From positions 5,642,001 through 5,706,000 of the forward strand of contig NZ_JACHMQ010000001.1 in assembly GCF_014208105.1 (NCBI RefSeq): a DNA stretch of 64,000 nt, written 5' to 3'. A program made the translations under genes and the position numbers. Under the pieces are notes generated by a model. The model was not told where the DNA came from and ran no database searches. It saw only the letters and a program-made list of their open reading frames with translations. This stretch comes from Actinomadura coerulea (GTDB lineage: Bacteria; Actinomycetota; Actinomycetes; Streptosporangiales; Streptosporangiaceae). Positions 1-8,138 of the stretch are shown here, one piece after another (position 1 is the first letter of the stretch; the number at the start of each line of letters is the position of its first letter).

Positions 1-891
1 AAGAAGGGGAAGGCGACGATCCGGGCGTCCCGGGAGGTCGTCCTGTCGGCGGGGGCGTTCGGCTCCCCGCACCTGCTGATGCTGTCCGGCGTGGGGCCGG
101 CCGGCCACCTGAAGGACCACGGCATCGAGGTGCGCGCCGACCTCCCCGTCGGCGACAACCTGCACGACCACATGTTCGTGCCGATGACCTTCGTCATGGA
201 CACGGCCCGCCACAAGGGCACCGCGCCCTACTTCGCCAGGGGCGTCGCCAAGGAGTGGACGCGCGGCGGGACGTGGGTGGCCCGCAGCGTGTTCGAGGCG
301 GTCGGCTTCGTGCGCAGCAGGCAGGCGGGCGAGATCCCCGACATCCAGTTGCACGCGCTGCCGTGGTCGTACCCGTTCCCGAACCAGGACGCGCCAGTGC
401 GGCACGCCGTCGACAAGCGCTCCGCGCTCACGATCATGCCGACGCTGATCTACCCGAAGAGCCGCGGCACGATCCGGCTCGCGTCGGCGGACCCGTCCGC
501 GGCGCCGGTCATCGACCCCGGCTACCTCACCGAGCCCGACGACGCCCGGCTGCTGCTGGACGGCATCGAGCTCGTCCGCGAGGTCATGGCGAGCCAGGTC
601 ATCGCCGGGGACGTCAAGGAGGAGCTGTCCCCGGGGCCGCGGTACCCCGACCGGAAGGCCCTGGCCGAGGAGCTGCCGAACCGCGCCACGACCGTCTACC
701 ACCCGGTGGGGTCGTGCCGGATGGGCGCCGACGAGCGGGCCGTCGTCGACCCCGGGCTGCGCGTGCGGGGCGTCGAGGGGCTCCGCGTCGCGGACGCCTC
801 GATCATGCCGACCATCATCGGCGGCAACACCAACGCCCCCAGCATGATGATCGGCGAACACGCCGCGAAGCTGATCCTCGACGCGGGCTGA
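1..891 (+). CDS. GMC-family flavoprotein oxidoreductase, 3' part
   Basis: The window opens inside this gene, so the N-terminal FAD-binding fold is missing; about 296 residues remain, in frame from base 1. SAGAFGSP near the left edge is the second GMC (glucose-methanol-choline) signature. Near the end, YHPVGSCRMG carries the active-site histidine of the family, and GGNTNAPSMMIGEHA carries the second conserved catalytic position, an asparagine here, together with the flavin-contacting tail. Members such as choline dehydrogenase oxidise an alcohol group using FAD; the substrate cannot be read from this part. The next gene is convergent and a hairpin separates them. Family assignment is firm, function open. 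Confidence 0.9.
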   Translation, partial: KKGKATIRASREVVLSAGAFGSPHLLMLSGVGPAGHLKDHGIEVRADLPVGDNLHDHMFVPMTFVMDTARHKGTAPYFARGVAKEWTRGGTWVARSVFEAVGFVRSRQAGEIPDIQLHALPWSYPFPNQDAPVRHAVDKRSALTIMPTLIYPKSRGTIRLASADPSAAPVIDPGYLTEPDDARLLLDGIELVREVMASQVIAGDVKEELSPGPRYPDRKALAEELPNRATTVYHPVGSCRMGADERAVVDPGLRVRGVEGLRVADASIMPTIIGGNTNAPSMMIGEHAAKLILDAG

Positions 892-912
892 GCCCCGGCG
901 GGCCGGAGGCGC

Positions 913-944
913 TCCCGCCCTGTGTTCCGGGGGTCAGGGCGGGA
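913..944. terminator. hairpin between convergent genes
   Basis: Perfect 9-bp arms (TCCCGCCCT at 913-921 and its complement at 936-944) around a 14-nt loop. It follows the GMC gene stop by 21 nt and overlaps the stop codon of the convergent phosphatase gene, so it could end transcription from both sides. There is no clear T-tract, which is usual at this GC content. Confidence 0.5.
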
Positions 945-1365
945 AGCGGGTCACCCAGCGGCGCTGCCAGGGGGTTTCGACGGCGCGGGGATGGTGGTGC
1001 TCGCGCGTCCAGGCGACGGCCTCGTCCGGGGCGACGCCGGACAGGACGGCCAGGCAGGCGATGACCGTTCCGGTGCGGCCGACGCCGCCTCCGCAGGCGA
1101 CCTCGACGGCGGCGCCGGAGCGGGCCCGCTCGTGCAGGGCGCGGATCTGCCGGACGGCCTCGTCCCGGTCACGGGGCAGCAGGAAGTCCGGCCAGTCGAT
1201 CCACGCGGACGGCCAGCTCAGCTCCGGCTCGTGCCTGCGGCGGAGGCGACCGGACCCCAGGTAGAGCCCGAAGTCGGGGGCCGGGCCGTCCGGGGGCGGG
1301 TTCCGCAGGCCGCGTCCCCGGATCGGGGTTCCGTCCGGGAGCCGGATCGCGCCGGTGAGCGTCAT
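934..1365 (-). CDS. small tyrosine/dual-specificity phosphatase-like protein
   Basis: A 143-residue protein with the phosphatase P-loop CGGGVGRTG around residue 92, which fits the Cys-x5-Arg signature of cysteine-based protein phosphatases. The residue before the cysteine is alanine instead of the usual histidine. An Asp-rich stretch (WIDWPDFLLPRDRDE) upstream could supply the general acid. The start chosen is the ATG at 1365: it has GGGAGG in front and its ATG overlaps the stop of the upstream CGNR gene (ATGA), which suggests translational coupling. A longer reading frame upstream is only a shadow of the CGNR gene. Target unknown. Confidence 0.75.
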   Translation of the reverse strand: MTLTGAIRLPDGTPIRGRGLRNPPPDGPAPDFGLYLGSGRLRRRHEPELSWPSAWIDWPDFLLPRDRDEAVRQIRALHERARSGAAVEVACGGGVGRTGTVIACLAVLSGVAPDEAVAWTREHHHPRAVETPWQRRWVTRFPP

Positions 1366-1961
1366 CGGGCCACCTCCCGGCGGCGCGCGCGGTGGTTGGC
1401 GACGTTGGTCCTGTTCCCGCACAGCGCGGGCACGCAGTAGCGGCGGCGCCCGGCGCGGCTGGCGTCGGCGAACACGCCGCCGCAGCCGGGGGCGGCGCAC
1501 GCGCGGAAACGGCCGTGGCCGAGCGCCCGGACGAGGCCGAGCAGCGAGACGCCGACGACGGCGGCCAGCTCGGCGACGAGGGACGCGTCCCGGGCGGTCG
1601 GGACGTACCACTGCCACCGGCCGGACGGGTCGCGGCGCAGCACCGGCGCGAGCCCGACGTGCCCGGCCAGCATCGCCGCGCGCTCCACCGCCTCGTCCTC
1701 CGTCCCGGACTCCATGACGGCGCGCACCTCGCCGCGCAGGAAGCGGACCTTCTCGACGTCCTCCGCGCTCGGCGCCGCGCCTCCGCCGGCGGTGGACCCA
1801 TAGGGGGCGACGTCGTAGGCGGCGAAGTCGTACCCGGAGAGCACGGCGACCAGGTCGCCCGGCCCGGAGAGGGCCTCGGCCCCCCGCACGTCCGGCGACG
1901 TGGCGACCAGGTCGTTCGCGACCTCGACGCCCGCCGCGTAGTCGCCCATCGGAATGAGCAC
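1362..1961 (-). CDS. CGNR zinc-finger transcriptional regulator
   Basis: About 199 residues. The C-terminal 45 residues hold a cysteine cluster (CAAPGCGG, then YCVPALCGNR) followed by the basic stretch TNVANHRARRR, the hallmark of CGNR zinc-finger regulators, whose N-terminal ABATE-type domain is thought to sense a ligand. The GTG at 1961 is preferred because GGAGGAGG lies 4-11 nt before it; an ATG 12 nt downstream has poorer spacing. The gene is coupled to the downstream phosphatase. A perfect palindrome about 25 nt upstream is a candidate autoregulatory operator. The ligand is not known. Confidence 0.8.
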   Translation of the reverse strand: MLIPMGDYAAGVEVANDLVATSPDVRGAEALSGPGDLVAVLSGYDFAAYDVAPYGSTAGGGAAPSAEDVEKVRFLRGEVRAVMESGTEDEAVERAAMLAGHVGLAPVLRRDPSGRWQWYVPTARDASLVAELAAVVGVSLLGLVRALGHGRFRACAAPGCGGVFADASRAGRRRYCVPALCGNRTNVANHRARRREVAR

Positions 1962-1984
1962 GCGTCCTCCTCCACCCGGCACTT

Positions 1985-2017
1985 CTGTAAGGGTTACAGG
2001 AGGACTGTAGCTCTTAC
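1985..2017. promoter_or_regulatory. palindromic operator candidate for the CGNR gene
   Basis: CTGTAA-ggg-TTACAG at 1985-1999 is a perfect inverted repeat. A degenerate second copy (CTGTAG-ctc-TTAC, 2005-2017) follows and runs into the stop codon of the ClpC-type gene. The pair sits just upstream of the CGNR regulator start, where a repressor would act. Binding by the CGNR protein is inferred from position only. Confidence 0.45.
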
Positions 2018-4509
2018 TTCGTGGCGACGTCGAACTGGAGGCCGCCGTCCACCGCGGACACCTCGACGTGCCCGCCGGACCTCAGGTCGCCGGCCAGGAG
2101 CAGGTCGGAGAGCTGGTCGTCCACCTCCCGCTGGATCGTGCGGCGCAGCGGGCGGGCGCCGAACTCGGGCTGGTAGCCGCGCTCGGCGAGCCAGTCCACG
2201 GCCTCGGCGCTGAAGGCGACCGAGACGTCCTGGGCGCGCAGGCGGCGGCGCGTCTCGTCCAGCAGCAGGTCGGTGATCTGGCGGAGCTGCCCCTCCTCCA
2301 GCCGCCGGAAGACGATGATCTCGTCGATCCGGTTGAGGAACTCGGGCCGGAACGACTCGCGCAGCCGCCGCATGATCCGGTCGCGCAGCGCGCCGCCGCC
2401 GTCGCCGGACGCGCCGAAGCCGATCTCCGTCGTGCCGGTGATCAGTTCCGAGCCGAGGTTGCTCGTCATGATCACGACGGTGTTGCGGAAGTCGACGGTG
2501 CGGCCCTGCGCGTCGGTGAGCCGGCCGTCGTCGAGGAGCTGGAGCAGGACGTTGAACACGTCCTGGTGCGCCTTCTCGATCTCGTCCAGCAGGATCACCG
2601 AGTACGGCCGGCGGCGGACCGCGTCGGTGAGCTGACCCGCCTCCTCGTAGCCGACGTACCCGGGCGGCGCGCCCATCAGGCGGCTGACGGTGTGCCGCTC
2701 CTGGAACTCGCTCATGTCGAACCGGATCATCCGGTCCTGGCTGCCGAACAGGGCCTCCGCCAGCGCCTTCGCCAGTTCGGTCTTGCCGACGCCGGTCGGG
2801 CCGAGGAACAGGAACCCGCCGATCGGCCGGTCCGGATCGCCCATCCCGGCGCGGGACCGCCGGACGGCCCGCGCCACCGCCGCGACCGCGTCCTCCTGCC
2901 CGATCACGCGCTCGTGCAGGTGCCCCTCCAGGTCCGTCAGGCGCTCGCGCTCGGCCTGGGTGAGCTGGGTGACGGGGACGCCGGAGATCCGGGAGACGAC
3001 CTCGGCGATGTCCTCCGTGGTCACCTCCGGGACCGCGGCCGGAGCGCCGTTCCCGCGCGTCTCGGTGAGGTCCTTCTCCAGCCGGGAGACCTCGTCGCGC
3101 AGCTCGCAGGCCCGCTCGTAGTCCTCGTCGGCGACGGCCTGGTCCTTCTCGCGGCGCCGCTGGTCGAGGCGCTGCTCCAGCTCGCGGCGCCCGCCGTTGC
3201 GCGTGCTGCGCAGCCGGACCCGGGCGCCCGCCTGGTCGATGAGGTCGATCGCCTTGTCCGGAAGGAACCGGTCGGTCAGGTAGCGGCTGGACAGGTCGAC
3301 GGCCGCGACGAGCGCCTCGTCGGTGAAGCGCACCTGGTGGTGCGCCTCGTACCGGTCGCGGAGGCCGCGCAGGATCTCGACGCTGTCGTCCGCGCTCGGC
3401 TCCGGCACGAGGATCGGCTGGAAGCGCCGCTCCAGCGCCGCGTCCTTCTCGATGTTGCGGCGGTACTCGTCGATCGTTGTCGCGCCGACCACGTGCAGCT
3501 CGCCGCGGGCGAGCGGCGGCTTCAGCATGTTCCCCGCCGACATCGCGCCCTCCGCGCTGCCCGCGCCCACGATCGTGTGGATCTCGTCGATGAACACGAC
3601 CAGGCCCTCGGCGTGCTCGCGGATCTCGTCCACGAGCTTCTTCAGCCGCTCCTCGAAGTCGCCCCGGTAGCGGGTGCCCGCGACGACGCCGCCGAGGTCG
3701 ATCTGCACGATGCGCTTGCCGCGCAGCGTCTCGGGGACCTCGTCGTCCACGATCCGCTGAGCCAGCCCCTCCGCGATCGCGGTCTTGCCGACCCCCGGGT
3801 CGCCGATCAGCACCGGGTTGTTCTTGGTGCGCCGCGAGAGGACCTCGACCGTCTCCTCGATCTGGTCCTCGCGCCCGATCACCGGGTCGATGCGCCCCTC
3901 GCGGGCGAGGGCGGTGAGGTCGCGGCCGAACTCGTCCAGCGTCGGCGTCCCGCTCGGCTGCCCGCCGCCGGCCGGCGGCTGCCCGGCCCCTCCGCCGGTC
4001 GCCGCCTGCTGGAGCGAGTCGGGCGTCACGTGCTCGTGGTCGAGGATCCGCCCCGCGCTCGACCCGCCGTCCAGCGCCAGCGCGAACAGCAGGTGCTCGG
4101 GCCCGATGTAGGACGATCCGAGCGCCCGCGACACCTGGTGCGAGTCGAGCAGCGCCCGCTTGGCCGAAGGGGTCAGCTCGGGCGGGACGTCCCGGGGCTC
4201 ACCGCGCCGCGCGTGGTCCTCGATCTCGTCCCTGATCTTGTCCGGGTCGGCGCCGGCCCGCACCATCCAGTGCCGCGTCCCCTGCTGGCGCGTCGCCGCC
4301 CACAGCAGGTGGTCGGTGTCCAGATCGTCGCTGCCCCACTGCGCCGCCTGCGCGGCGGCGTCCCGCACCAGCTCCCGCGCGGGCTCGCTCATCAGCCGGG
4401 CGATGCTGATCCGCTCCATCGGCCGCCGCTGCGCCCGCGACCCGAAGAAGCGGGCGAGCATCTCCTCGAACGGGTCCGATCCCCCCGGTCCGTACCATCC
4501 CGCGGTCAT
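2014..4509 (-). CDS. ClpC-type AAA+ unfoldase subunit
   Basis: About 831 residues with the full class I Clp layout: an N-terminal Clp-N repeat region (roughly 35-165), first AAA module with Walker A GDPGVGKT (236-243) and FIDEIH Walker B, a UVR-like middle segment (about 454-483), second AAA module with GPTGVGKT (570-577), and the C-terminal D2-small domain. The UVR middle segment points to ClpC rather than ClpB. An IGF tripeptide in the second module is the loop that docks on ClpP, so this should feed substrates to a ClpP peptidase. The N-terminus has an unusual extension, GPGGSDPFEEMLARFFGS, before the Clp-N repeats. The start is the ATG at 4509; in-frame upstream starts lack support. No clpP is nearby. 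It may be a second, non-essential ClpC paralogue. Confidence 0.9.
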   Translation of the reverse strand: MTAGWYGPGGSDPFEEMLARFFGSRAQRRPMERISIARLMSEPARELVRDAAAQAAQWGSDDLDTDHLLWAATRQQGTRHWMVRAGADPDKIRDEIEDHARRGEPRDVPPELTPSAKRALLDSHQVSRALGSSYIGPEHLLFALALDGGSSAGRILDHEHVTPDSLQQAATGGGAGQPPAGGGQPSGTPTLDEFGRDLTALAREGRIDPVIGREDQIEETVEVLSRRTKNNPVLIGDPGVGKTAIAEGLAQRIVDDEVPETLRGKRIVQIDLGGVVAGTRYRGDFEERLKKLVDEIREHAEGLVVFIDEIHTIVGAGSAEGAMSAGNMLKPPLARGELHVVGATTIDEYRRNIEKDAALERRFQPILVPEPSADDSVEILRGLRDRYEAHHQVRFTDEALVAAVDLSSRYLTDRFLPDKAIDLIDQAGARVRLRSTRNGGRRELEQRLDQRRREKDQAVADEDYERACELRDEVSRLEKDLTETRGNGAPAAVPEVTTEDIAEVVSRISGVPVTQLTQAERERLTDLEGHLHERVIGQEDAVAAVARAVRRSRAGMGDPDRPIGGFLFLGPTGVGKTELAKALAEALFGSQDRMIRFDMSEFQERHTVSRLMGAPPGYVGYEEAGQLTDAVRRRPYSVILLDEIEKAHQDVFNVLLQLLDDGRLTDAQGRTVDFRNTVVIMTSNLGSELITGTTEIGFGASGDGGGALRDRIMRRLRESFRPEFLNRIDEIIVFRRLEEGQLRQITDLLLDETRRRLRAQDVSVAFSAEAVDWLAERGYQPEFGARPLRRTIQREVDDQLSDLLLAGDLRSGGHVEVSAVDGGLQFDVATK

Positions 4510-4698
4510 CTCCGAAAACCCCCCGGTAGTCGAAGGACACGTCATAACGACGGACATCCCCCTGCCCATGGCATGCCCCAGGAAACACCCACGCCAACCG
4601 TCCCGCGGCAAGCGGTCAGGAATCGAGAAGCGCCCTTGACCAGGCCGCGCCTAACGTGAAGTCAACCGATACCAGTACCGCCGACCGGGAGGCGGGCG

Positions 4699-5025
4699 AT
4701 GGCACAGAATCAGCAGGTGAAAGCCCGCAAGAGCGGCAAGCCCGGGTCCGTGTCGCGGTGGCTGCAGCGGACGATGAACGCCCGCATCACGCGCAAGATC
4801 CGGCGCGGCCGCGCGAAGTTCATGGGCATGGACGTCCTGGTTCTGAACACGGTGCGCCGCCGGAGCGGGCAGCCCCGCGAGACGCCCGTGTCATGGTTTC
4901 CCGATGGCGACGACGCCTGGCTGGTCGTCGCGTCCGGCGGCGGCGCCGTGCCGGTGACGCCGCCTCGCCCGCCGCTGACTCCCACTTGTTGCGTGCGGAT
5001 TCCGTACGGGGACGGTGTTCTCTAG
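4699..5025 (+). pseudogene. truncated F420-dependent nitroreductase-like gene
   Basis: Residues 1 to about 82 follow the deazaflavin (F420)-dependent nitroreductase family: a basic N-terminal helix, then MDVLVLNTVRRRSGQPRETP and WFPDGDDAWLVVASGGG, where the family normally continues with an N-P-x-W-Y motif and about 60 more residues. Here the frame instead runs into a proline- and cysteine-containing tail with no resemblance to the family and stops at residue 108. The 3' half is therefore missing, probably by deletion or replacement. No remainder of the family was found in other frames before the next gene. It is likely non-functional; an enzyme with a novel tail is the alternative. Confidence 0.65.
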
Positions 5026-5082
5026 CGCTGACGCTTCAACGTCCGCGCGACTCAACCCAGAACACCTCACCCGGGAGTCAAC

Positions 5083-5820
5083 ATGCGACTTCGTCGATAC
5101 ACGCCGCCTGCGAACGACAGCACGGCGAACTTCGAGTCCTTCACCGGCTCGTTGTTCGTCGGCGGCGACGAAACGCGCCGCTTCAAGGACGTCACCGGCA
5201 AGGTCACGGTCGACAGCGACGGCACGCTCCGCGCCGAGACCATCACCGGCGCGGGCGCCCCTGAGGACGGCAGCCCTCTTCCGGACGGAAACGCCCGGAA
5301 GCAGGTCGGGCCGTGCGGGGACCACGACATCAGCGTCGGCGGTCACGGCGTTCTCCACGCCAAGAAGATCACAGGCTCGCTTCTCGTCGGCGGCTCCGGC
5401 ACGGTGAACGCCGGGACCGTCATCGGCGTCGTGGTTCCCACCGGCCAGGTGGGAGTCGACGGCGACGGTGCGTTCCACGCGAAGGTCGAAGCCAAGGTGA
5501 CCGAGGTAACCGGCGAGGGAACCCTCAAGGTCGAAAGCGCCACCGGCGCTTTCGACGTCGCCGGAAGGGGCACCGTCCACGCCGAGACCGCCATCGGCAG
5601 GTTCAAGGTCGGCGGTTCCGGCACCGTCCACGTCAACGTCGTCTCGGGCGACCTCCACGTCACCTTGTGCGGCGACGGTCGGTTCTACGCCAACGAAGTC
5701 ACAGGCACCCTCACCGTCATCGCCGGGAGCCGTGGCAGCGCCCAGGTCCACTACACATACGACGGGGCCGTCGTCAACGGGCCCGTCGAGATCGGCGTCA
5801 AGGTCCCCGGGAAGCGGTAA
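5083..5820 (+). CDS. repeat-built beta-solenoid-like protein (bactofilin-like pattern), function unknown
   Basis: 245 residues made almost wholly of short repeats of about 18-20 residues, of the type G-x-G-T-V-H-A-E-T-x-x-G-x-F-x-V-G-G; examples are GSGTVNAGTVIG, GEGTLKVESATGAF, GRGTVHAETAIGRF and GSGTVHVNVVSGDL. Alternating valines and regular glycines suggest a stacked beta-helix, the architecture of bactofilins and of DUF4097-like adhesin folds. No signal peptide or membrane helix is visible, so it is probably cytoplasmic. GGGAG precedes the ATG by 7 nt. Base composition is somewhat less GC-rich than the neighbours. The gene is followed by two hairpins. Not recognised as a named family; the polymer idea is an inference. 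Confidence 0.7.
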   Translation: MRLRRYTPPANDSTANFESFTGSLFVGGDETRRFKDVTGKVTVDSDGTLRAETITGAGAPEDGSPLPDGNARKQVGPCGDHDISVGGHGVLHAKKITGSLLVGGSGTVNAGTVIGVVVPTGQVGVDGDGAFHAKVEAKVTEVTGEGTLKVESATGAFDVAGRGTVHAETAIGRFKVGGSGTVHVNVVSGDLHVTLCGDGRFYANEVTGTLTVIAGSRGSAQVHYTYDGAVVNGPVEIGVKVPGKR

Positions 5821-5841
5821 GCCTCCCCGGGAACGGCCGCG

Positions 5842-5918
5842 ACCGATCGCCGGCGCCATCGGCGGCGGCGATCGGTGATCGTCCTACTGGGAGGGTCCGG
5901 CGTCACCGCCGGGCCCTC
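5842..5918. terminator. two successive hairpins after the beta-solenoid gene
   Basis: The first hairpin has perfect 10-bp arms (ACCGATCGCC at 5842-5851, complement at 5867-5876). The second has 12-bp arms with one G-T mismatch (5891-5902 and 5907-5918) around a 4-nt loop, followed by TT. They lie between the + strand gene ending at 5820 and the - strand pseudogene ending at 5968 and probably terminate both. Confidence 0.7.
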
Positions 5919-5967
5919 TTGCGTTCCGTCCTGGCCGGGGTACGCCGGCCACGTTCGGCGAAGGGTC

Positions 5968-6591
5968 TCAGGGCATGCGGACCCAGCGACGGGAGGCGTC
6001 CGGGTCGACGTTGCCGCCGCACAGATGGTGACGACGTGCCGGTCGGCGAAGCGGTCTCGGTCTTCGAGCACCGCCGCGACGCCGAGCGCGGCCGACGGTT
6101 CGACCACGAGACCGGCGCGGTCGAGGAGCAACCGCATGCCGGTGACGACCGACTCCTCCTCGACCAGGACGGCGTCGTCGGCGACCAGGAGGAGGTCGTC
6201 CAGGACGTCCGGGATGGGACGTCGTCCGGCGACGCCGTCGGCGATGGTGTCGGTCGACTCGGTCGTGACGGCGCGCCGCCGGTGCCAGGAGCGCGTCATC
6301 GCCGGCGAGCCCGACGGCTGGACGCAGATCACCTCGACCTCGGGCGCGAGGGTCCTGAGCACATGGCAGACCCCGGTGGCCAGTGCCCCGCCGCCGAGCG
6401 CGACCAGAACGGCGGCCCTTGAAGCTGCGGACCGGGTTCGCCGTCTCCAGCTTGATGCTCACCGCGCACCCGAGGGCGGCCTCCAGCGCCTCGCAGCGGT
6501 ACTGCGGGCTGCCGAGGAAGACCGGGGCGATCACTTGGCGGGCCGCGCGGATCCGGGCGGTGTCGAGCCGCGTCTCCGGCGGAAGGCTCAC
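5968..6591 (-). pseudogene. PLP-dependent threonine/serine dehydratase, internally deleted and frameshifted
   Basis: Three pieces of one enzyme lie in order. The N-terminal piece (GTG at 6591) reads through IAPVFLGSPQYRCEALEAAL to ANPVRSFKG, which has the PLP-binding lysine. The frame then jumps near 6412 directly to AVLVALGGGALATGVCHVL, the phosphate-binding glycine loop that normally lies over 100 residues later. A third shift near 6021, a single extra base, splits VVTIC from GGNVDPDASRRW. Roughly a third of the gene is missing between the first two pieces. The GTG overlaps the SDR stop codon (GTGA), so the two were once an operon. Non-functional as it stands. Confidence 0.85.
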
Positions 6592-7361
6592 AGCCCGGAT
6601 CCACCCGTCGCGTCGATCACCCGTCCGGTCACCCAGCGCGCGTCGTCGGAGGCGAGGAAGGCCACGATGCCGGCCACGTCCTCCGGCTGCCCGACCCGGC
6701 CCAGCGCGGCCAGGGACGCCGCCTGGGCCGCCGCCCGCGGGTCGGCGCGCAGCCAGCCCGCGTTGACGTCGGTGTCGATGATGCCGGGCGCGACCGAGTT
6801 GGCCGTGATGCCCCGGGGCCCCAGTTCCTTGGCGAGATTGAGGGTGAAGTTGTCGAGCGCGCCCTTGGTGGCGCCGTAGGCCATGATCTCCGGCATCGCG
6901 ATGCGGGACACGCCGCTGGAGATGTTGATGATCCGGCCCCCGTCGCGCAGCCGCGGCAGCCCCTGCTGCACGATGAAGAACGGTGCGCGGACGTTCACGG
7001 CGAAGACCTCGTCGAACTCGCTCTCGGTCAGCGAGGCCAGGTCGGAGCTGCGGCCGATGCCCGCGTTGTTGACGATGATGTCGACGCCCCCGCCCGGCGC
7101 GTACTCCTCCGCATGGGCGTCGAAGGCGGCCCATAGGCGGGCCGCGTCACCGTGGCGCCCCAGTTCCTCCCGCAGGGCGAAGGCCCGGCCGTCGTCCTCG
7201 CGGATGCGTTCGACGACCTCCTTCGCGGCCGTCTCGTCGCGGGCGTAGGCGACGGCGACGGTGGCTCCGTCCCGGCCGAGGCGGTGCGCGATGGCCCGTC
7301 CGATTCCACGGCTCCCACCGGTGACCAGTGCGACCTTGCCTTCGAGAGCGCGTGCGTCCAT
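6588..7361 (-). CDS. short-chain dehydrogenase/reductase (SDR)
   Basis: 257 residues of classical SDR form: the cofactor loop TGGSRGIGRA near residue 13, the NNAG motif, a catalytic serine in NISSG, and the catalytic pair in YGATK. It should interconvert a hydroxyl and a carbonyl group with NAD(P)H; the substrate is unknown. The start is the ATG at 7361, with GAAGGGG 9-15 nt upstream. The gene is divergent from a TetR regulator 86 nt away, a common arrangement for a repressor and its target. Downstream it overlaps the start of a broken dehydratase gene. Confidence 0.9.
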   Translation of the reverse strand: MDARALEGKVALVTGGSRGIGRAIAHRLGRDGATVAVAYARDETAAKEVVERIREDDGRAFALREELGRHGDAARLWAAFDAHAEEYAPGGGVDIIVNNAGIGRSSDLASLTESEFDEVFAVNVRAPFFIVQQGLPRLRDGGRIINISSGVSRIAMPEIMAYGATKGALDNFTLNLAKELGPRGITANSVAPGIIDTDVNAGWLRADPRAAAQAASLAALGRVGQPEDVAGIVAFLASDDARWVTGRVIDATGGSGL

Positions 7362-7384
7362 GGCGGCGACCCCTTCTTCCATTC

Positions 7385-7441
7385 TTGAACGATGACTCAA
7401 AAAAGACCGTAGCACAGCTTTTTGAGCGTTCGCTCTAGAAT
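7385..7441. promoter_or_regulatory. divergent SDR/tetR promoter region with inverted repeats
   Basis: An inverted repeat GAGCG-tt-CGCTC lies at 7424-7435, and a looser TTGA...TCAA pair at 7385-7400. TAGAAT at 7436-7441 is a good -10 element for the tetR gene; transcription would then begin almost exactly at its ATG (7448), so the mRNA may be leaderless. Binding by the TetR protein is inferred from position. Confidence 0.4.
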
Positions 7442-7447
7442 GTGGGG

Positions 7448-8065
7448 ATGAGCGACACACGGGCCAGGCGAGGGCGGCCGCGGGGGTTCGACCGCGACGC
7501 GGCGCTGACCGCGGCCACCCGGCTGTTCTGGGAGCGCGGTTACGAGGCCACCTCCGTCGGCGAGCTGACCGAGGCGATGGGCATCAGGCCCGGCAGCCTC
7601 TACGCGGCCTTCGGGGACAAGAAGTCACTGTTCAAGGAGGTGGTGCACAGCTACGGGCGCTCCCCCGTGGGCGCCTTCATGAGCGTCGCCCTCGACGAGG
7701 AGACCACCGCCCGCGGCGCCTTCGCCCGGATCCTGCGCGAGGCGGCCGCCAACTACGCCGACCCGTCCCACCCGGCCGGGTGCCTGACGATCAGCGCGGC
7801 CACCAACGTCACCCCGCAGGACGCCGAGGTGGCGGCCTTCCTGCGCGACCTGCGGAACAAGAACCTGGACGTCTTCGAGGCCCGCCTTCAGGCGGCCCGG
7901 CAGGCCGGCGAACTGCCCGCCGCGGCGGACCCCCGCGCCATGGCCTCGTACTTCGCCGCCATCATCCAGGGGATGTCGCAGCGCGCCTGCGATGGAGCCT
8001 CCGCAGCAGAGCTGACCGGAATCGCCGAACTGGCCCTCGCCGCATGGCCCGCACCACCCGGTTAA
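7448..8065 (+). CDS. TetR/AcrR family regulator
   Basis: About 205 residues. The N-terminal 55 residues are a TetR helix-turn-helix: RGRPRGFDRDAAL, then LFWERGYEATSVGELTEAMGI and PGSLYAAFGDKKSLF. The C-terminal domain (RILREAAANYADPSHPAGC, then MSQRACDGAS) resembles the AefR/YxaF-like branch, whose cysteines and acidic patch line a ligand pocket. It probably represses the divergent SDR gene and itself. The ATG at 7448 is chosen on the evidence of the -10 box; a GTG at 7442 is also in frame. Confidence 0.85.
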   Translation: MSDTRARRGRPRGFDRDAALTAATRLFWERGYEATSVGELTEAMGIRPGSLYAAFGDKKSLFKEVVHSYGRSPVGAFMSVALDEETTARGAFARILREAAANYADPSHPAGCLTISAATNVTPQDAEVAAFLRDLRNKNLDVFEARLQAARQAGELPAAADPRAMASYFAAIIQGMSQRACDGASAAELTGIAELALAAWPAPPG

Positions 8066-8138
8066 CCCTGCGCCCCTACCGGCCACATCGTCCGACACAC
8101 GAACAGTCGCCCCACCCACCACCCTCAGCCGGACCGGG

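Noticed and set aside
2068..4659. 863-codon open frame antisense to the ClpC-type gene
   Set aside because: It is a shadow created by GC-rich codon bias: Leu/Arg/Asp-dominated composition, no ribosome site, and the opposite strand encodes a clear AAA+ protein.
5313..7134. Overlapping Arg-rich frames around the solenoid gene and the dehydratase pseudogene
   Set aside because: Only the pieces matching the dehydratase are meaningful; the remainder is out-of-frame reading.
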